Source: Pseudorasbora parva
Taxonomy: Eukaryota > Chordata > Actinopteri > Cypriniformes > Gobionidae
Assembly: GCF_024679245.1 (NCBI RefSeq)
Contig: NC_090174.1
Location: 18,369,433-18,433,432 of the forward strand
Direction: 5' to 3'
DNA length: 64,000 nucleotides
A program made the translations under genes and the position numbers. This document shows, in pieces, positions 33,403 to 45,657 of the stretch (positions within the stretch are counted from its first letter, which is position 1; every line of letters starts with the position of its first letter). Below the pieces are notes generated by a model that was not told the DNA's origin, did not search any database, and saw nothing but the letters and a program-made list of their open reading frames with translations.

Positions 33403-34970
33403 TGTTTGAAACAGCAGGTTATCAACTTAATCAATATGAAGTGCCACTATGCAATCATCACAGCTTTCAGTTTGTCTACTGCATCAGATGTCAAAGCCGT
33501 CCTCTCCAGCAGCTGGAATTTATTTACGGATGCCATAGCCACTCTCAACGGCCACCAGGACTTATACGGTTTTATAAAATCTATTTATTTGTTGTAAAGT
33601 GTAATAATCATCTTAGAAAAAAAATATTTCTAATGTCAGGCGCAGTTGAAGTAGTTGATTGTTTGCTTACATGGGTAGGTTTTGGGACAGTGTCATTATG
33701 CCAAAATTATCTTCATAACTTCTTACAAAATAGTTTATCCCTCAGAAAAATTTACTTTCCTCTCTTGTCAACATTATAGCTTTTGTGCATGTGAGTGCGG
33801 CGCATGCTCTTCAGTGGTGAAGGAGCGCGGTGTAAATCATATAAGGACGCACGCTCAAAAGTAATCCGGTCAGGTCGTGTACATGGTGATGCATGTTGGT
33901 GTATTTACGTGCCAATTTTGCTAAGAGTGGATAACGCGTTTCATTGTCTTTCCACCATGCTATTGGATTAGCCGTCAATTGGTTGTTCTTGGAGATAGCG
34001 GGTTAACACACTCTGATTGGTAAAGGGGCTGAGATTTCAGACCTCTGTTTATTAAGGAGATCTCCAAGATTTCTCTTCTTGGTAGGGGGTGGTGCACAGA
34101 CCTCTCCCGAATTATCTCCAGTAGTAGCAGCCTCCGAAACACCACTAACTCCGCCTCAGTTTCCCTCATCAGCTGATACAATTTCCCCCTGTAGTGCATC
34201 TTTTTTTTTTTAATGTTTTTAACCTAACCTAACAATTAATGAGTTCATGTACTGAACTGTGGACTTATTGTATAGTGTATTGTTGCATCTTTATTTTGTA
34301 CTATTAAGTTAAACATAAAGTATTACAATACCAAATGATTTATGTAAAATCTTATAATAAAAAAAAAAATTGCATTAATTTGAAGAAATTAAACAACAAC
34401 ATTTCAATGTTTTCTTTTTTATTTTAGACAAAAAACAGGTTACACTTCAATGTCACTTCATATGCAAAACTTTTTGCTTTGTAACAATTGTAAATTGTTT
34501 AGAAGAGGAACATGAAAACACAGTATTCAAAAATATTCTATATGCTTGTGAATGAGTAGACATGTATTTAAACAGGGGAATAATTTAAGATGGAGACACC
34601 ATGGCTTTTGATGCTAGCTTCTTACAATTTCTTAAATTCATTTTTTTAATGTTCATAACCTGTGTTTAATTTCACTGTGGCCCAACGTTAGAAGTTCTTG
34701 TTGGATGAATTGGAATATAATCTCGATTAATTTGGGGTAGTTGAGATGCAGTGCATATGAAAGTCTAAGCTCATCCCCCCAAAACAATAGGGGAACACTG
34801 GCATTTAAATGTATGGAACCTAAAATATACATTGTGGTTGAAGACATTAAATAGTTGTGATATGTGGTACTCTGTGATACTGTGCAAAAGCAGTGCAAAA
34901 GCACATTTGAATTTAAGGGTCATGGAAATCTCCGTTTTGATTTGATCTGCTTATATACCGGTTATTAGGA
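33403..34970. other. No gene seen
   Basis: About 1.6 kb without a supported exon or element boundary. Open frames at 33402-33779 and 33975-34199 lack domains. Confidence 0.4.
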
Positions 34971-35336
34971 ATGGCTCGATAGCACAATTTTGGCTTCCGT
35001 ACGGTACCACAATCTAATACTAAACAGTGTTGTGCAAGTTACTTCCAAACTGTAATATATTATAGATTACTTACTACTGCTATTTAAAAGTAATTCATTA
35101 CATTACAATATTACTGTCTCGGAATTGTAATGCGTTACATTACTCCTGTATTACTTTTGAGTTACTTTCACCAAAATAACTACAGAAGTAGCTCTTAACA
35201 TTCTAAGATGTAGACAGAGAGCATTTTACATCCAGTAGAAGGCGATATGATGAAGAATAATGACATGGGCCACCCAGGCGAACAATAGAGAATTGGCAAA
35301 AAAGTGAATGCTCAAGACAATGCAAGAAATCATGAC

Positions 35337-36782
35337 GATCCAACCAGGGCTGGACTGGGGCTAAAATTCGGCTCTGGCATACCCAGCACATCCGGCCCAT
35401 GAGGTCCCCGTGAATATTTTTGCTGGGGTTGGGGCCTTAAATTGGCGTATATAAATAAAACTAGGACAAGGACAAATAATGATAGATATTATCGAATTTG
35501 CTGCAAATGCAGATAAACTTAATATTGCTTTTTTTTTTTCACACAGAAATGCCCTTGACAGTAAAGCACTGATGATTTTGAGCTAGGATGCAGTGAAGTA
35601 AATTTACTGCTTTTAAATGCTGTCATCATTTACTCTGTCGTGTCGTTCCAAACCTGTATGACTTCTGTGAAATACAAAATAAGATGTTTTGAAGAATGTT
35701 GGCAACCAAGCCATTTTGGTTAGGCTACCATTTGTATATTTTATGAACAAAAAAACAGACTCAAATTATTTTATTTTATGCTACACAGAAATAAATTCAT
35801 TTAGGTTTGGAATGACATTAGGGTGAGTAAATGATCACATTTCTGGGTTGAACAATCATATTTTTCAAGAGTTAACACATCATTTCAGTAAGACACTGAT
35901 ATCTAACTTTCATGAGGGTATTACATTTAATTAAATCTATTAAAAAAAGTTAATAAAACTTTTAAAGAGGAAAAGCTTTGTCCTTAATTCATGGGATCTA
36001 GACTTAAAGCTGTTTTATAGACTGTATAGTTTAACTGTAGGCCAGTTTCATTTAAATGTAAGATCATGGCAGTCACAGGGTAAAAAACAGACTGTACAAA
36101 CCGTGCTCCTCATTATATGGCTATATGGTTTCCAAAACTATATAAAACATATATAATAAACTATTATATTTGTAAGTAAAAAAAAATGTAAACACCTGTA
36201 GAAAATACGAAAATAGCCTCTATAAAAGTGCTTTATATTCTGCAATATTAATTTATGTAATATAGCAACATTTTTAATAAATGTTTCTTCCAAAACACCA
36301 TATTTCTTCGCTGTTAATAGCTGAAGAGTAAGTTGTGGTTCTGCTAAAGTGAAACGTTTGTGTGTGTGTTGCCATTTTCCACTTTACCTCGTCATGAATA
36401 GGCCTACATGCTCGCGGCTGTTTTCAGCTGATTCACCACAGAACTGTAATGTTTCCATATCACACGATTGTATAAAACAAAATAGTCAAAGTGCCATTCA
36501 TAGAGCAGTATTTAAACGCAGCGGCTGCGCTGTGCGGATATTCGCCTTTTGCAGTTCCATGTGCTCAAATACTACATAAATAAATAGTAAAATGCGCCTA
36601 ATATGGAGGGGAGGTCTCTCGCGCTTCGGCTTGTCAATTCAGAAGACAAACCAATGGGCCGCTGTCGCTGCATGTTGCCAGTGGTTTTTTTTTTTTTTAA
36701 ACACTATACCGGCCCCAAAGTGCATCGGCCCACCGGGCAAATGCCCGGTATGCCAGATTACCAGTCCAGCCCTGGATCCAAC
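35337..36782. mobile_element. 1.43-kb hAT-like element nested in the previous one
   Basis: Element 35345-36774 starts CAGGGCTGGACTGGG and its other end reverse-complements to CAGGGCTGGACTGGTAATC. The flanks are gatccaac on both sides (35337-35344 and 36775-36782). An Angel-like repeat (35620-35855) lies inside. It is younger than its host hAT. Confidence 0.92.
35620..35855. repeat. Angel-like palindromic MITE fragment
   Basis: Begins with catcatttactctgtcgtgtc and aaacctgtatgact and ends with the inverted forms aggtttggaatgacattaggg and gtgagtaaatgatc, the pattern of an Angel-type MITE. Terminal ttaa blocks are decayed. Confidence 0.6.
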
Positions 36783-38220
36783 TCTCTTATAAGTATTATT
36801 TTAGAGGTAAAGTGATTATCTGGCAATATCTGGGAATAGCTTCTGTTCATAGACACAACAGAACTGTGTAAACTCTAAGTTATGACAATATGCGCATTTG
36901 TTCTTTTCTTATTGTTGCGACATAGTTGCGAGATAGTTATTTCGGTTTTAGAAAAAGGTTGTATTTGACTGCATTTGCATTTGACTAGCCTACGTTCTTG
37001 TCCTCATCTCTGATAAACTAAGCAATACGCATCCATCTCGCGAATGTACAGTAGGGATGAGACGGTGGGGACATTTTCCCACCGGTTAATCAAAGTGTGA
37101 TGACATCACCGGTATCTGGGCTTTTAAATCACTAGTCTGTCTAACCGAAAGGAACATGTGCACTGCCGCTTGGTCATTAATAACGGGAGCGGATGCAAAG
37201 CGAGTGCTTTCAATGAATTCCTATAAAAGTTAAGCTTCCATATGAACTGAAAACGCGCCAGTGCGCGCACACCGTGAATGACAGCTCGTTAGTAAACGCG
37301 CGCTCTGTGTGCGGCCAAGCAGATTTTTAGTTTCGGTTTAAAATTAGCCTATTATTCTTAATGAAATACACAACACAATGACAAACCCCCTTTATAGGCG
37401 CTTTTACATTTTACTTTGAAACCAAATCTTCCGCGATCATCTGTCAGCTCAAGATCACATTTTCGGTTCATGCTTCCGTTTTTATTTGAACGGCCTGTTC
37501 TCTAACTGAACTAAATGACTGTATTACTATAAAAAATCTAAACGACGGTGTCACGGTGTGCAGTAGTCTTATTCTGTCATCTTCACCCAAGTGTTGTTTA
37601 AAGGCATTAGGCCTATAGTTTGGCTCTGCAGCGCGCGCCTTGTCTCTCGTCCGTCCTTCGACGCGCTTGCCGTTGTGCTATTCTTTGAAACGACAGAGCC
37701 TTTAAACCTTCTTTAGCCACTTTTCCACTGGCCAGCGCGAGCACAGAGGCTGAGATCATGCCTGCGGCACTTCTGTAAAATCCGCAATAAACACGTACGC
37801 CTTCACTGGACTATGTCACACCATATCCAAAAGTACACCAGCAAGAGGGAGATGAATTGAAGTACTGAATTGAAGGAAAATGAAGTAAATCGCTATACAA
37901 AAATATATCAGAAGCTGTCAGTTAGTATTTAATTACTAACCTGGACACCACACGCGGCTATTGAATGACCACGAACAGGTAATAACTTGCATTTTTCATG
38001 CGTTAATGTATCACGCCTTTTTTTCCTTTTTCGTTTTATTGTATTTCTTTTTTTTTTTGGGGGGGGGGGGGGGTAACGCACGCGTTACTGGAAATGTACC
38101 GAGTAAAATATTACTGAAAATTGATTAGTAATGCCTTACACTACTGCGTTACAGCAAAAAGTAATAAGTTACTGTAATGTATTACTTTTGTAATGCGTTA
38201 CTCCCAACACTGATACTAAA

Positions 38221-38590
38221 GTACCAATATTAAATTGATACCACTAGGTCTGATGTTGGCGCGGGTATATTGCGCGAGAATGAGTACATATATGCATAAG
38301 TTTTGAGTTTATAAAGTGGGAAATTAACATAAATGTTTATTAGTAAATTAATCAATAAAGATTATCACATCAAATCAGTCATTTGAAAACTTTCTTGTGT
38401 GAAATAATTTCAGCAAAAATCTCTCAAAATTAGCAAATTTCTTTTGACTTCAAAAGACATTGCACACTAAAGCAATCTGCATGCTCCAATTCAACCCTTT
38501 CACATTCGTTTCGGGATGGCTAACGGAAATCAAATTTGAATATGCAAACGATTTTATAGCATTTCCTAATAATTGTTAAGTTACATAGGA
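38221..38590. other. No gene seen
   Basis: Short stretch between hAT elements. Its start (taccaatattaaattgatacc) looks like the terminus of another CGATACC-type element that was interrupted by the hAT at 35025. Confidence 0.4.
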
Positions 38591-39603
38591 TAGGAGCTAG
38601 TGCTGCTACGACACGTCGACGTCATCGATTACGTTGACTACAAAAATATGTTTACGTGCGTGAAATGCGTCGACGCGTCACACTGTTTGTTTACATCTCG
38701 CGTAATGGCATACAGGGAATAGAGAAAGTTGCATTCTATCACAAAAACAGACCACTGTTATCAAAAGTATGGGAATACTTTAAGCAGAGGACAAATAAAA
38801 TGGCCCCTTGTTCCCTTTGCAAAACCGATATGGTGTACCACGGCAGCACAACTGCGATGCGCGAGCACCTCAGAGGAAAACATCTCGGCGCTCTCCGGTG
38901 TTACGGTTTAACTGGTTTCCGTGTGATCTGGTGACTAACTTCCTGGTTCAGGTCGGATATTCTTGTGCTTGCGGCATTCTGAAAAGTTGAGATGAACTCG
39001 ATGCGGTGCCTGGAAAAAAACGAGCGCGTCGCTTTCATTATGAGAGCTCTTATCGCGCGCCTACATTGGAAATAATGATCTTATGCGCGCGAAAGACGTG
39101 ATATGTGAACGGCCCCTTAAAAGACAGCGCGCCGCGAGACAACAGTCACAAACCACCGAGCTACCCCGAATCAGCTCCAGATCTCTGGAAACCATGTTAA
39201 ACCATAGCAGAACCCTGACTACATTTTATGGTTTGTGATGCTAAAGATCATTTCATGACGTCTCAGACAACTGTAAATGTATGGCTACTGTGGTTTAATT
39301 ATAAACACTATCCTGCCTCTTTCTTATTTTATACTGTAAAAACTTCAACCACATTGATTGAAAATGAATAAAGGTTGAAATATTATATTAGAACTTATAT
39401 TTTTTGTAAAGTTAAGTTTTTGTAAAGTTGTACTTATATTATTTGTAAAGTTATCCAAAGGATTCATGAGCTAATTACAAAAAGAACATTAGATAAATTA
39501 TTTATTTTAATAAAAATAATCGTTAGATTAGTCGACTAATCGGAAAAATAATCGTTAGATTAGTCGACAGAAAAAATAATTGTTAGTTGCAGCTCTAGGA
39601 GCT
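38591..39603 (+). mobile_element. Mini-hAT keeping a BED exon
   Basis: Ends are agtgctgctacgacac on the left and, in reverse complement, tagagctgcaactaac on the right. An exact 8-bp repeat taggagct flanks it (38591-38598 and 39596-39603), though it overlaps the ta of the termini. A duplicated cgttagattagtcgac block lies near the right end (39520-39568). At about 1.0 kb it is too short for a full transposase. Confidence 0.75.
38656..38934 (+). pseudogene. BED zinc finger exon of a hAT transposase
   Basis: The 92-codon frame contains SKVWEYFKQRTNKMAPCSLC then MVYHGSTTAMREHLRGKH, a complete BED finger with Trp and Phe, Cys-x2-Cys (about residues 53-56) and His-x4-His (about 71-76). These residues are the zinc ligands of hAT/ZBED proteins. 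Coding similarity stops after about residue 82; no RNase-H-like core or dimerisation domain follows within the element. The start lies about 60 bp inside the left terminus. The frame is intact, so the finger could in principle be expressed alone, but there is no evidence that it is. Confidence 0.8.
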
Positions 39604-40190
39604 CATACCAATGACACACACAAGCCTGTAACTTAGAGCTCGCACAATACAAATGAAGTTTCCTCAAACAGTCAAATACACAAAATTATGTAAAAATGTT
39701 AGTGAGTTGATTTGAGAGGCTGAATTAATTAAACATGTGGTTAACTCACTGTTGGCAGCTGGTCGCTTGGTCATCACTTAAATAAATTAAACTTTAATTT
39801 AACAAGTAAAAAAATGCTCTAAACATTTTTCTAAATTAACTTTTCAAAGCTTTGATTATGTTTACAGTGTGCAATATAACATATGTTCATGTTTCGTGTG
39901 AAAAAAAAACAGTATTTTTCACACAATTTACTTATCTGTACACCGCTGTTCTCTCTGTTCTAAAAACGGCCTGATGATTTCCTTGTTCTATGAAGTCCCT
40001 CCTTCAGAAACACGTAACGAGTTCTGATAGGGCCAGCGCTTCCCATGTTGTGATTGGACAGCAGCTTAGCGCACTTTGCCCGGAAAGGTACCGCCTCTTA
40101 CCATAACGGGGAGATGCAAGCGCTGAATGCGCGCTCTTCTCCACGTGGGAGAGCAACAAGACCACGCCCCCTATTTTGCGTGTACTTGTG
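39604..40190. other. No gene seen
   Basis: No supported exon. A tract of 9 A lies at 39900-39909. Confidence 0.4.
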
Positions 40191-41446
40191 GGCGGAGGTA
40201 GGGGTGGGCGATATCTCGATATTTAAAATATATCGAGATATTTTTTCAGCTCGATATGGATTTGGACATATCGTATATATCGATATATATTGTTTATATT
40301 TAATTCTGATTCCGCCACTTTGCTTGTTTGCCTTCTCTGTGTTGTGCTCGCGGAGCCTCGCGCGCCTCCCGCCTCTTGCTTTGTTCCCCCTCCCCTCGCG
40401 TGTTGTCTCATTGAACACGGCTGCTTCCACAACCAGGTGAGGATTAGTTATCATGTTGACAAGCGCGCACGCTGTTCAGGACTCAGTTTAGAGACCATGT
40501 TTTCCTTCTAACACAACTGCTTGCTAAAATTCATAAAGAAATATTAATGTTCATCATAGTTCAAATCGCACGTTTCACCCACAGTCAGGTGTTTGACACT
40601 ACTGGTGCGAGACGCGGTCGCAATCATGCCAGTTTATGATCTGTGTCTAACTGATCGCATAGTTTTCGGTTAAAATGTCAAAATGGTCGCATATCATTTG
40701 AAAACATTTAAAAAGTATTGCAATATCATTACTATTATTATTTTGTCAGCTTTATCACGGGATTATGATGAATAGGTCTATTCACGTTTTAACCAAGAGG
40801 GAAATACGAGACATCACGGGTGTCCTGAGACACGGGGTGTTCTTCTGTAAGTTGTACTGTATCATATTATCATATAGCCTACCTTCTGACATTCATATTT
40901 CGTTCTGTAACTGGAAAAGAAGTGAAATTCAGCTCATGTGTAGCCTACATGATCTGCATGATGAGTTTGAATTTTGTCAAACTCATGACAAACATCACTG
41001 TTTGAATTTTGATACAAATTTAACAGGAAGTGGTGTTATGACAAAATCAGTTTATTTATATCTCAGTCATGCCCCCATCTTTCTGCAAAATGCTTACTGT
41101 TTACTTTAACTGTAAAAAAGGGAGTCTTTGATTCATCTTTTGAAAGCATGAAATAAATGAAAAGAAGGCAATATTATTTATTTTCTTTTACAGTTAAATT
41201 ATTATTATTTATGTAATCAGGGAGTTTTTTTTTTTTTTTTAAATGTCGCAAAAGCACTTGACTACCTCTTTGTACTTCAATTTAAAAAAAAAAAGTTTTT
41301 GTGGTATTTGGCATATTTGTTTTTGCTGTAGTTTTTAGGGGGTTATTTTTCCTGTAAAGATATCGAGATATATATCGTATATCGAGATATAGCAAAATAT
41401 ATCGAGATATATTTTTTGGTCCATATCGCCCAGCCCTAGGCGGAGG
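40191..41446. mobile_element. hAT element, copy 1 of a two-copy family
   Basis: Element 40199-41438 starts TAGGGGTGGGCGATATCTCG and ends with the inverted form of TAGGGCTGGGCGATATGG. The flanks are ggcggagg on both sides (40191-40198 and 41439-41446). Ends are packed with tatcgagata words. It contains about 126 bp (about 40899-41024) that copy 2 lacks. No domain-bearing frame. Confidence 0.93.
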
Positions 41447-41855
41447 GTTAGTCAACAAACGGTTCTAGTGACGTCATTCATGAAGGAAGTGCAGGGGTGT
41501 AGTCCAAACGGGCCGTTCGCTGTAGGCTTTGAAAGGGAACTTCTTTTAAATAAAATATCTTGGCTTGGCATTGAACTTTGAGCTTTATAATTTTACAGGT
41601 ATTATTTATACATTATTTTATTAACAGCAACATTTCACACTAACTAAAGTTTGAAAGATGGAATCGCGAAGAACAGGACCTTTAACAAATAAACAAACTA
41701 AATATAACTAGTTTGACATTAAAAACAAAACTGAACTATTTTAAAGGCTGTAACAATGTAATAAGCCAATGTAAGCCAAAAAAATTAAATAAAAAAAAAC
41801 ATTTGGCCAATATTTTTTATAAGCTGTCGGACAAAACCAAACTACGAAAAGCATT
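41447..41855. other. No gene seen
   Basis: No supported exon. Open frame at 41713-41910 overlaps the next element's terminus. Confidence 0.4.
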
Positions 41856-41857
41856 AG

Positions 41858-42630
41858 CCCTTGATCGGCCCTCAAGTAGGGTGACGTTTAAGTCCCTTGG
41901 GGTCAGATAGACCCCAAACTTTCACAGAGCAATTGCATAAGGAAATATAAAAAATTGATATGGCAAACTATATATCATTTTTTTTATTTACTTCTCATCT
42001 ATTCATTTATGCTGTGTTTTTGTGGATATTTTGTAGTTTTTTACCTATTTACTGCACAATTCCTTAACTATTACATAAATTGGCTCATGGAAGGCTATTT
42101 TAATGAAAAAATCACTTAAATGATGATTTTAATTAAATCTAAATTGTTTTTGGACATTGCTCTATGTGTTAGGGATAGAATACTGCCATCTGCAGGTTTG
42201 TCGAAAAATGTTAGTCTTTATAATTTAAGATATAAAGTGCAATGACCACATTATAGAGGTCCATATAGGGACTCATTTCACTTTCACTTCATTTTTCTTG
42301 ATACTTCAACATTTTATGATATACAGTTTGTGAATCTATATTTAAAAATTCCAAAATACATTCCAAATCTGTATTTTTGTATTTATTTTTGTTGTTGTAT
42401 GATATATTTTGAATTATTTGCTTTTGCTAATTATTATACATATTTTTGCAGAAATGTTACAAGTTGCCACTAAAAGACTGTAATCACATATTTATTTCAG
42501 AAAATTATTTATCACAAATTATTAATTTTTTAGAAAAAGAAATTAATTTTAGAAAAGTAAATAAAACGAACACAATAGAAAACAAAACAAAATAACAGCA
42601 CCGATAAACAGTAATAAACAGGAGTGAAGA

Positions 42631-42661
<31 letters not shown>

Positions 42662-43396
42662 ACGTACGTGTGTGTGTGTGTGTATGGGATAGAAAGTTTG
42701 TTCCACTTTGTGTTTATGCTCTAGGACCAGACCTTGATATAAATGTAGAATTTTTCAGATTTATACTTGATTTAGTTGGGTTTTTTTTACAAACAAAATG
42801 GGGAAAAAAGCATTTTTTACAGTTTCCCATTCATTGCTAAAACCTAAAAAAATCCCCATAAATGTGTGTTCGTGTGTGCGTGTGTGTGAGTGAACATGCT
42901 TGCTCCATATAGCATTTGTGCTGTAGTATTAGTCCTTCATTTATGTATGAAAATTGTTCAGATTTATGTTATTTTTGCTTTTTATTTGCCATTTTCAATA
43001 CAAATACTTTCTGTTGCAGTCACATGCATGTGTGTGTACGTACGTGTGTGTGTATGGGATAGAAAGTTTGTTCCACTTTGTGTTTATGCTCTAGGACCAG
43101 ACCTTGATATAAATGTAGAAATTTTCAGATTTATACTGGATTTAGTTTATTTTGTTTCGACAAATAAAGTGAAAAAAATACTTTTTTACATTTTCCCATT
43201 CATTTTCAATGTGGGGTCAATCTGCCCCCGAGGGACTTAAACGGTAAAAAAAATTTTACACACCTTTAGAACCACCAAATCAAGCCCAAATTTTTTTTGC
43301 ATGGTCTCATAGCCCTGAGATGAAGGGAACACTTTTTAAAAATGGAGGAAAAGTCCATCGGGGTCAGCTGGACCCCGAGGGCCGATCAAGGGAGGC
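41858..43396. mobile_element. Element with cccttgatcggccctc inverted termini
   Basis: Left end near 41858 reads cccttgatcggccctc and the right end, in reverse complement, reads the same (43381-43396). Each end also carries a ggggtcag-gacccc motif. No target duplication was identified. An internal duplication (42620-42830 and 43025-43200) makes up much of the interior. Family unknown. Confidence 0.7.
42620..43200 (+). repeat. Direct repeat pair, offset about 380 bp
   Basis: About 175-200 bp starting gtgtgtacgtacgtgtgtg and running through tatgggatagaaagtttg, gctctaggaccagacc and cccattcatt occur at about 42648 and again at about 43026. The copies differ at few sites, so the duplication is fairly recent. 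Confidence 0.9.
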
Positions 43397-43491
43397 TTCA
43401 GATGGCACTGCCTGGTGCCCGGGGAATACAGAGATGCCTCGCTAGAAGGGCCAGCCTTGGGAAGTGATTTTCATTTGCTTTCCTCCACCAG

Positions 43492-43698
43492 TCAGAAGCT
43501 TGTACTACTGATGTATTGTAATACTGCGTAGTTTATTTTGCATGTAACTTCTTCACCCTTTCTGTCGAAATAGTCCCACACATATGCTTCTTCTTTCCCA
43601 TTGCTTAATTTTGCAAAATTTGTCTGTGTCAGCACGTGTGGTTCGTTGCATGTGTCGACGCACCCAGTGAGTAAAAAAACAATCAAACAAGCAAACAA
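43492..43698 (-). pseudogene. BED finger remnant, zinc ligand lost
   Basis: The frame reads AYVWDYFDRKGEEVTCKINY and AVLQYISS. It aligns with the finger at 2750-2980 (SSVWDQFTKK...VSCNLCETVLKYSS), but the second cysteine of Cys-x2-Cys is Tyr here and the His part is missing. This is a decayed hAT transposase N-terminus. No clear terminus lies nearby. Confidence 0.55.
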
Positions 43699-44395
43699 AA
43701 AAACCTTTAAACCGTTTAACTGATAGTGTTAATCTGTCAAAATTCAGTTGTTACAAAAGATTTCTATGTTTAAAACATTTGCTCTTTTTTTTTCTTTTTT
43801 TTTTTTACTTTTAATTAATCAAAGTATTATAAAAAAGTATCACAGGTAATGAATCTTGAGTATTTTCATAAGAATAAAGAATGATGCAATTCCATTTGAC
43901 AGAGATTTAATTATAGAATACTTCAAAATAATATACTATCTGCCTCATTCTGTGATAATCCAATTCAGATCCCAAATGGAAATTATTTCAAGCACTTATG
44001 ATGCTATGAAGTGAGCGCATCTGAGTGCTTTTACTGCACATTGTTTACTCCATGAAACATTATGTTTAGCACAATATAAACATCTACATTTGAGCAGATA
44101 TTCATGAACCCAGTATTACACAGTAAAAACTGTCTAAACATTCTAACATGTTACAATTTATGTAACAATAATATGTTAATGTTAACTAAATGAGAATAAA
44201 TTACTTGCCTCTGCTGGATATTAATCACATTTGTCTTATTTTGCGGTAAATCCAAGGTAAACTTACAGTGCATCTTCCAAACTCGATGGAAAAGATTGAG
44301 ACAGTAGAAAGTGCACCCTGTTTGTTTTCTTTATTTTAAAAAAGCACAAAGTTTTGTCGTTATTGTGAGCATACTCATATAATAGTAGACTGTAA
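43699..44395. other. No gene seen
   Basis: AT-rich; T/C-rich run near 43784-43806. No supported exon. Confidence 0.4.
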
Positions 44396-44399
44396 CGAA

Positions 44400-44610
44400 T
44401 CTTAGATGGGAAGGAAGGAGGCGGGAACCGGTGAACGTTCAACAAACTTTATTTCAAAATCAATAAACAAAACGAAAGTAAAACCGCGGACGGCCCCTCA
44501 CGGACGACTGCCCACATAAACATAATAAAACATAAACAAAACATAACGTAAAATCCAGGCCTGGTCCTCTCTCGTCTTCTGCAGCCCTTGCTCCTCCTTT
44601 TATGCTAGAA
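44400..44610 (-). repeat. Dispersed GC-richer repeat, probably LTR-derived
   Basis: Contains gatgggaaggaaggaggcgg, aaagtaaaaccgcggacgg and tggtcctctctcgtcttctg, a block I associate with a common cyprinid repeat; on the minus strand an aataaa (tttatt near 44449) would fit an LTR polyA signal. Ends not determined. Confidence 0.4.
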
Positions 44611-44619
44611 GGGAAGATG

Positions 44620-44815
44620 TGTTCTGAGTTTTGCCGACCGAATATGCAAAAGTTTAATCTGTCAACGAGCTCTGCTTCACCTACGTTGCTCTGATTGGTT
44701 GTAGTGCTATCCAATTGCGTACCATTTATCCCACCCCTCGGATTGAGCCCTGTCAATGGTGATTTTCCAGACCAAACATCTTGATGTGAGTCTGGCTTGT
44801 CTGGCTATATATACA
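44620..44815 (-). repeat. Dispersed repeat, inverted copy of 24690-24930
   Basis: Reverse complement shares gacaagccagactcacatc, tgacagggctcaatccga and aattggatagcactacaacc with the 24.7-kb copy. Confidence 0.75.
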
Positions 44816-44994
44816 AGCCTTTAAAGGTAAATAGTATTTTATAGAGCCACCATTGATCCGTTGAAAATCAAGACTTCAATCAAGTGAGTTTGATTTACCT
44901 TGGAAACTGCTGTTGTGTACATGATGATTATTATTAGCCTCACCAGCATTATCACAATTGGTTATATACTTTTCTAAAGCCCTGAAGGCTTTAA

Positions 44995-45235
44995 CGGGAT
45001 AGTTCTCCCAAAAATTAGCCCATAATTAACTCCGTCAAGCAGGTGTTATGAGATTCTTTTTTCAGACGGATGCAAGAGTTATATGTAAAACCACTAGGAA
45101 AACTGTTGTAACAAGGTTTTTTATTAATTTATTTTTTATTAAATGTAACTCCAATTGTATTAATCTGAAAGAAGAATGTCATATATGATGGCTGGAGGGT
45201 GAGTAAATCTTAGGGTAATTTTCATTTTTGGTAAC
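44995..45235. repeat. Angel-like MITE, degraded
   Basis: ttaacgggatagttctccc at 44991-45009 and the inverted gggtgagtaaatcttagggt plus ttttcatttttgg near 45195-45232 mark the two ends of an Angel-type element of about 240 bp. Confidence 0.6.
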
Positions 45236-45540
45236 GTTTTGAATGAGATCAGATAATTCTGTGAAGTTTTTTTTATGTTATAAAGTAGCCAAGAATTTTA
45301 CAACACTGTCTGGTTATTGACATAAGCTCAGTCAACTTAGTTTAAAATTTCTTTGCACTGCTGCCTGGGCAGGATGCAGCTGGATCAAAAAAGAAAATTT
45401 TAGTATTTGCATAGTCCCACCACCTTGACACTGTCTGATAGATTTCCTGATAGAAGTCTGAAAGAGACAGCTGCCTGCCTCACAAGTCTAATATAGATGT
45501 TATATCATGCAGCTCAGCATATTGCTCTTTTGATGTACAT
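45236..45540. other. No gene seen
   Basis: Short stretch without a supported feature. Confidence 0.4.
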
Positions 45541-45544
45541 TTGC

Positions 45545-45657
45545 ATTGGCTCATATGTGGTTGCAATACACGTGACCCGAGTTTGATTCCCAACTTGAGG
45601 TCCTTTCCTGTTACTGTTCCTTACTCTGTATCTACCTAAATCAGTCCCTTTTAGGTA
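45545..45657 (+). mobile_element. tRNA-derived SINE fragment
   Basis: An A-box-like tggctcatatgtgg at 45549 and a B-box-like gtttgattcccaac at 45581 are followed by ttgaggtcctttcctgttac, the tail often seen in fish tRNA-derived SINEs. The hAT at 45666 inserted at its 3' side. No terminal tail can be defined. Confidence 0.5.

Larger units (their letters stand above)
35017..38220. mobile_element. 3.2-kb hAT element with perfect 8-bp duplication
   Basis: Element 35025-38212 starts CAGTGTTGTGCAAGTTACTT and its other end reverse-complements to CAGTGTTGGGAGTAACGC. Flanks are atactaaa on both sides (35017-35024 and 38213-38220). Subterminal taatgcgttac and gtaat words recur at both ends. Interior holds a second hAT (35345-36774), a hAT-like terminus at about 37053 (tagggatgagacggtgg) and a T11-G15 tract. 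No transposase frame. Confidence 0.92.

Noticed and set aside
40054..40454. Overlapping frames of 118-128 codons on both strands
   Set aside because: They overlap each other and a hAT terminus, recur in the sister copy with frame differences, and have no domain.
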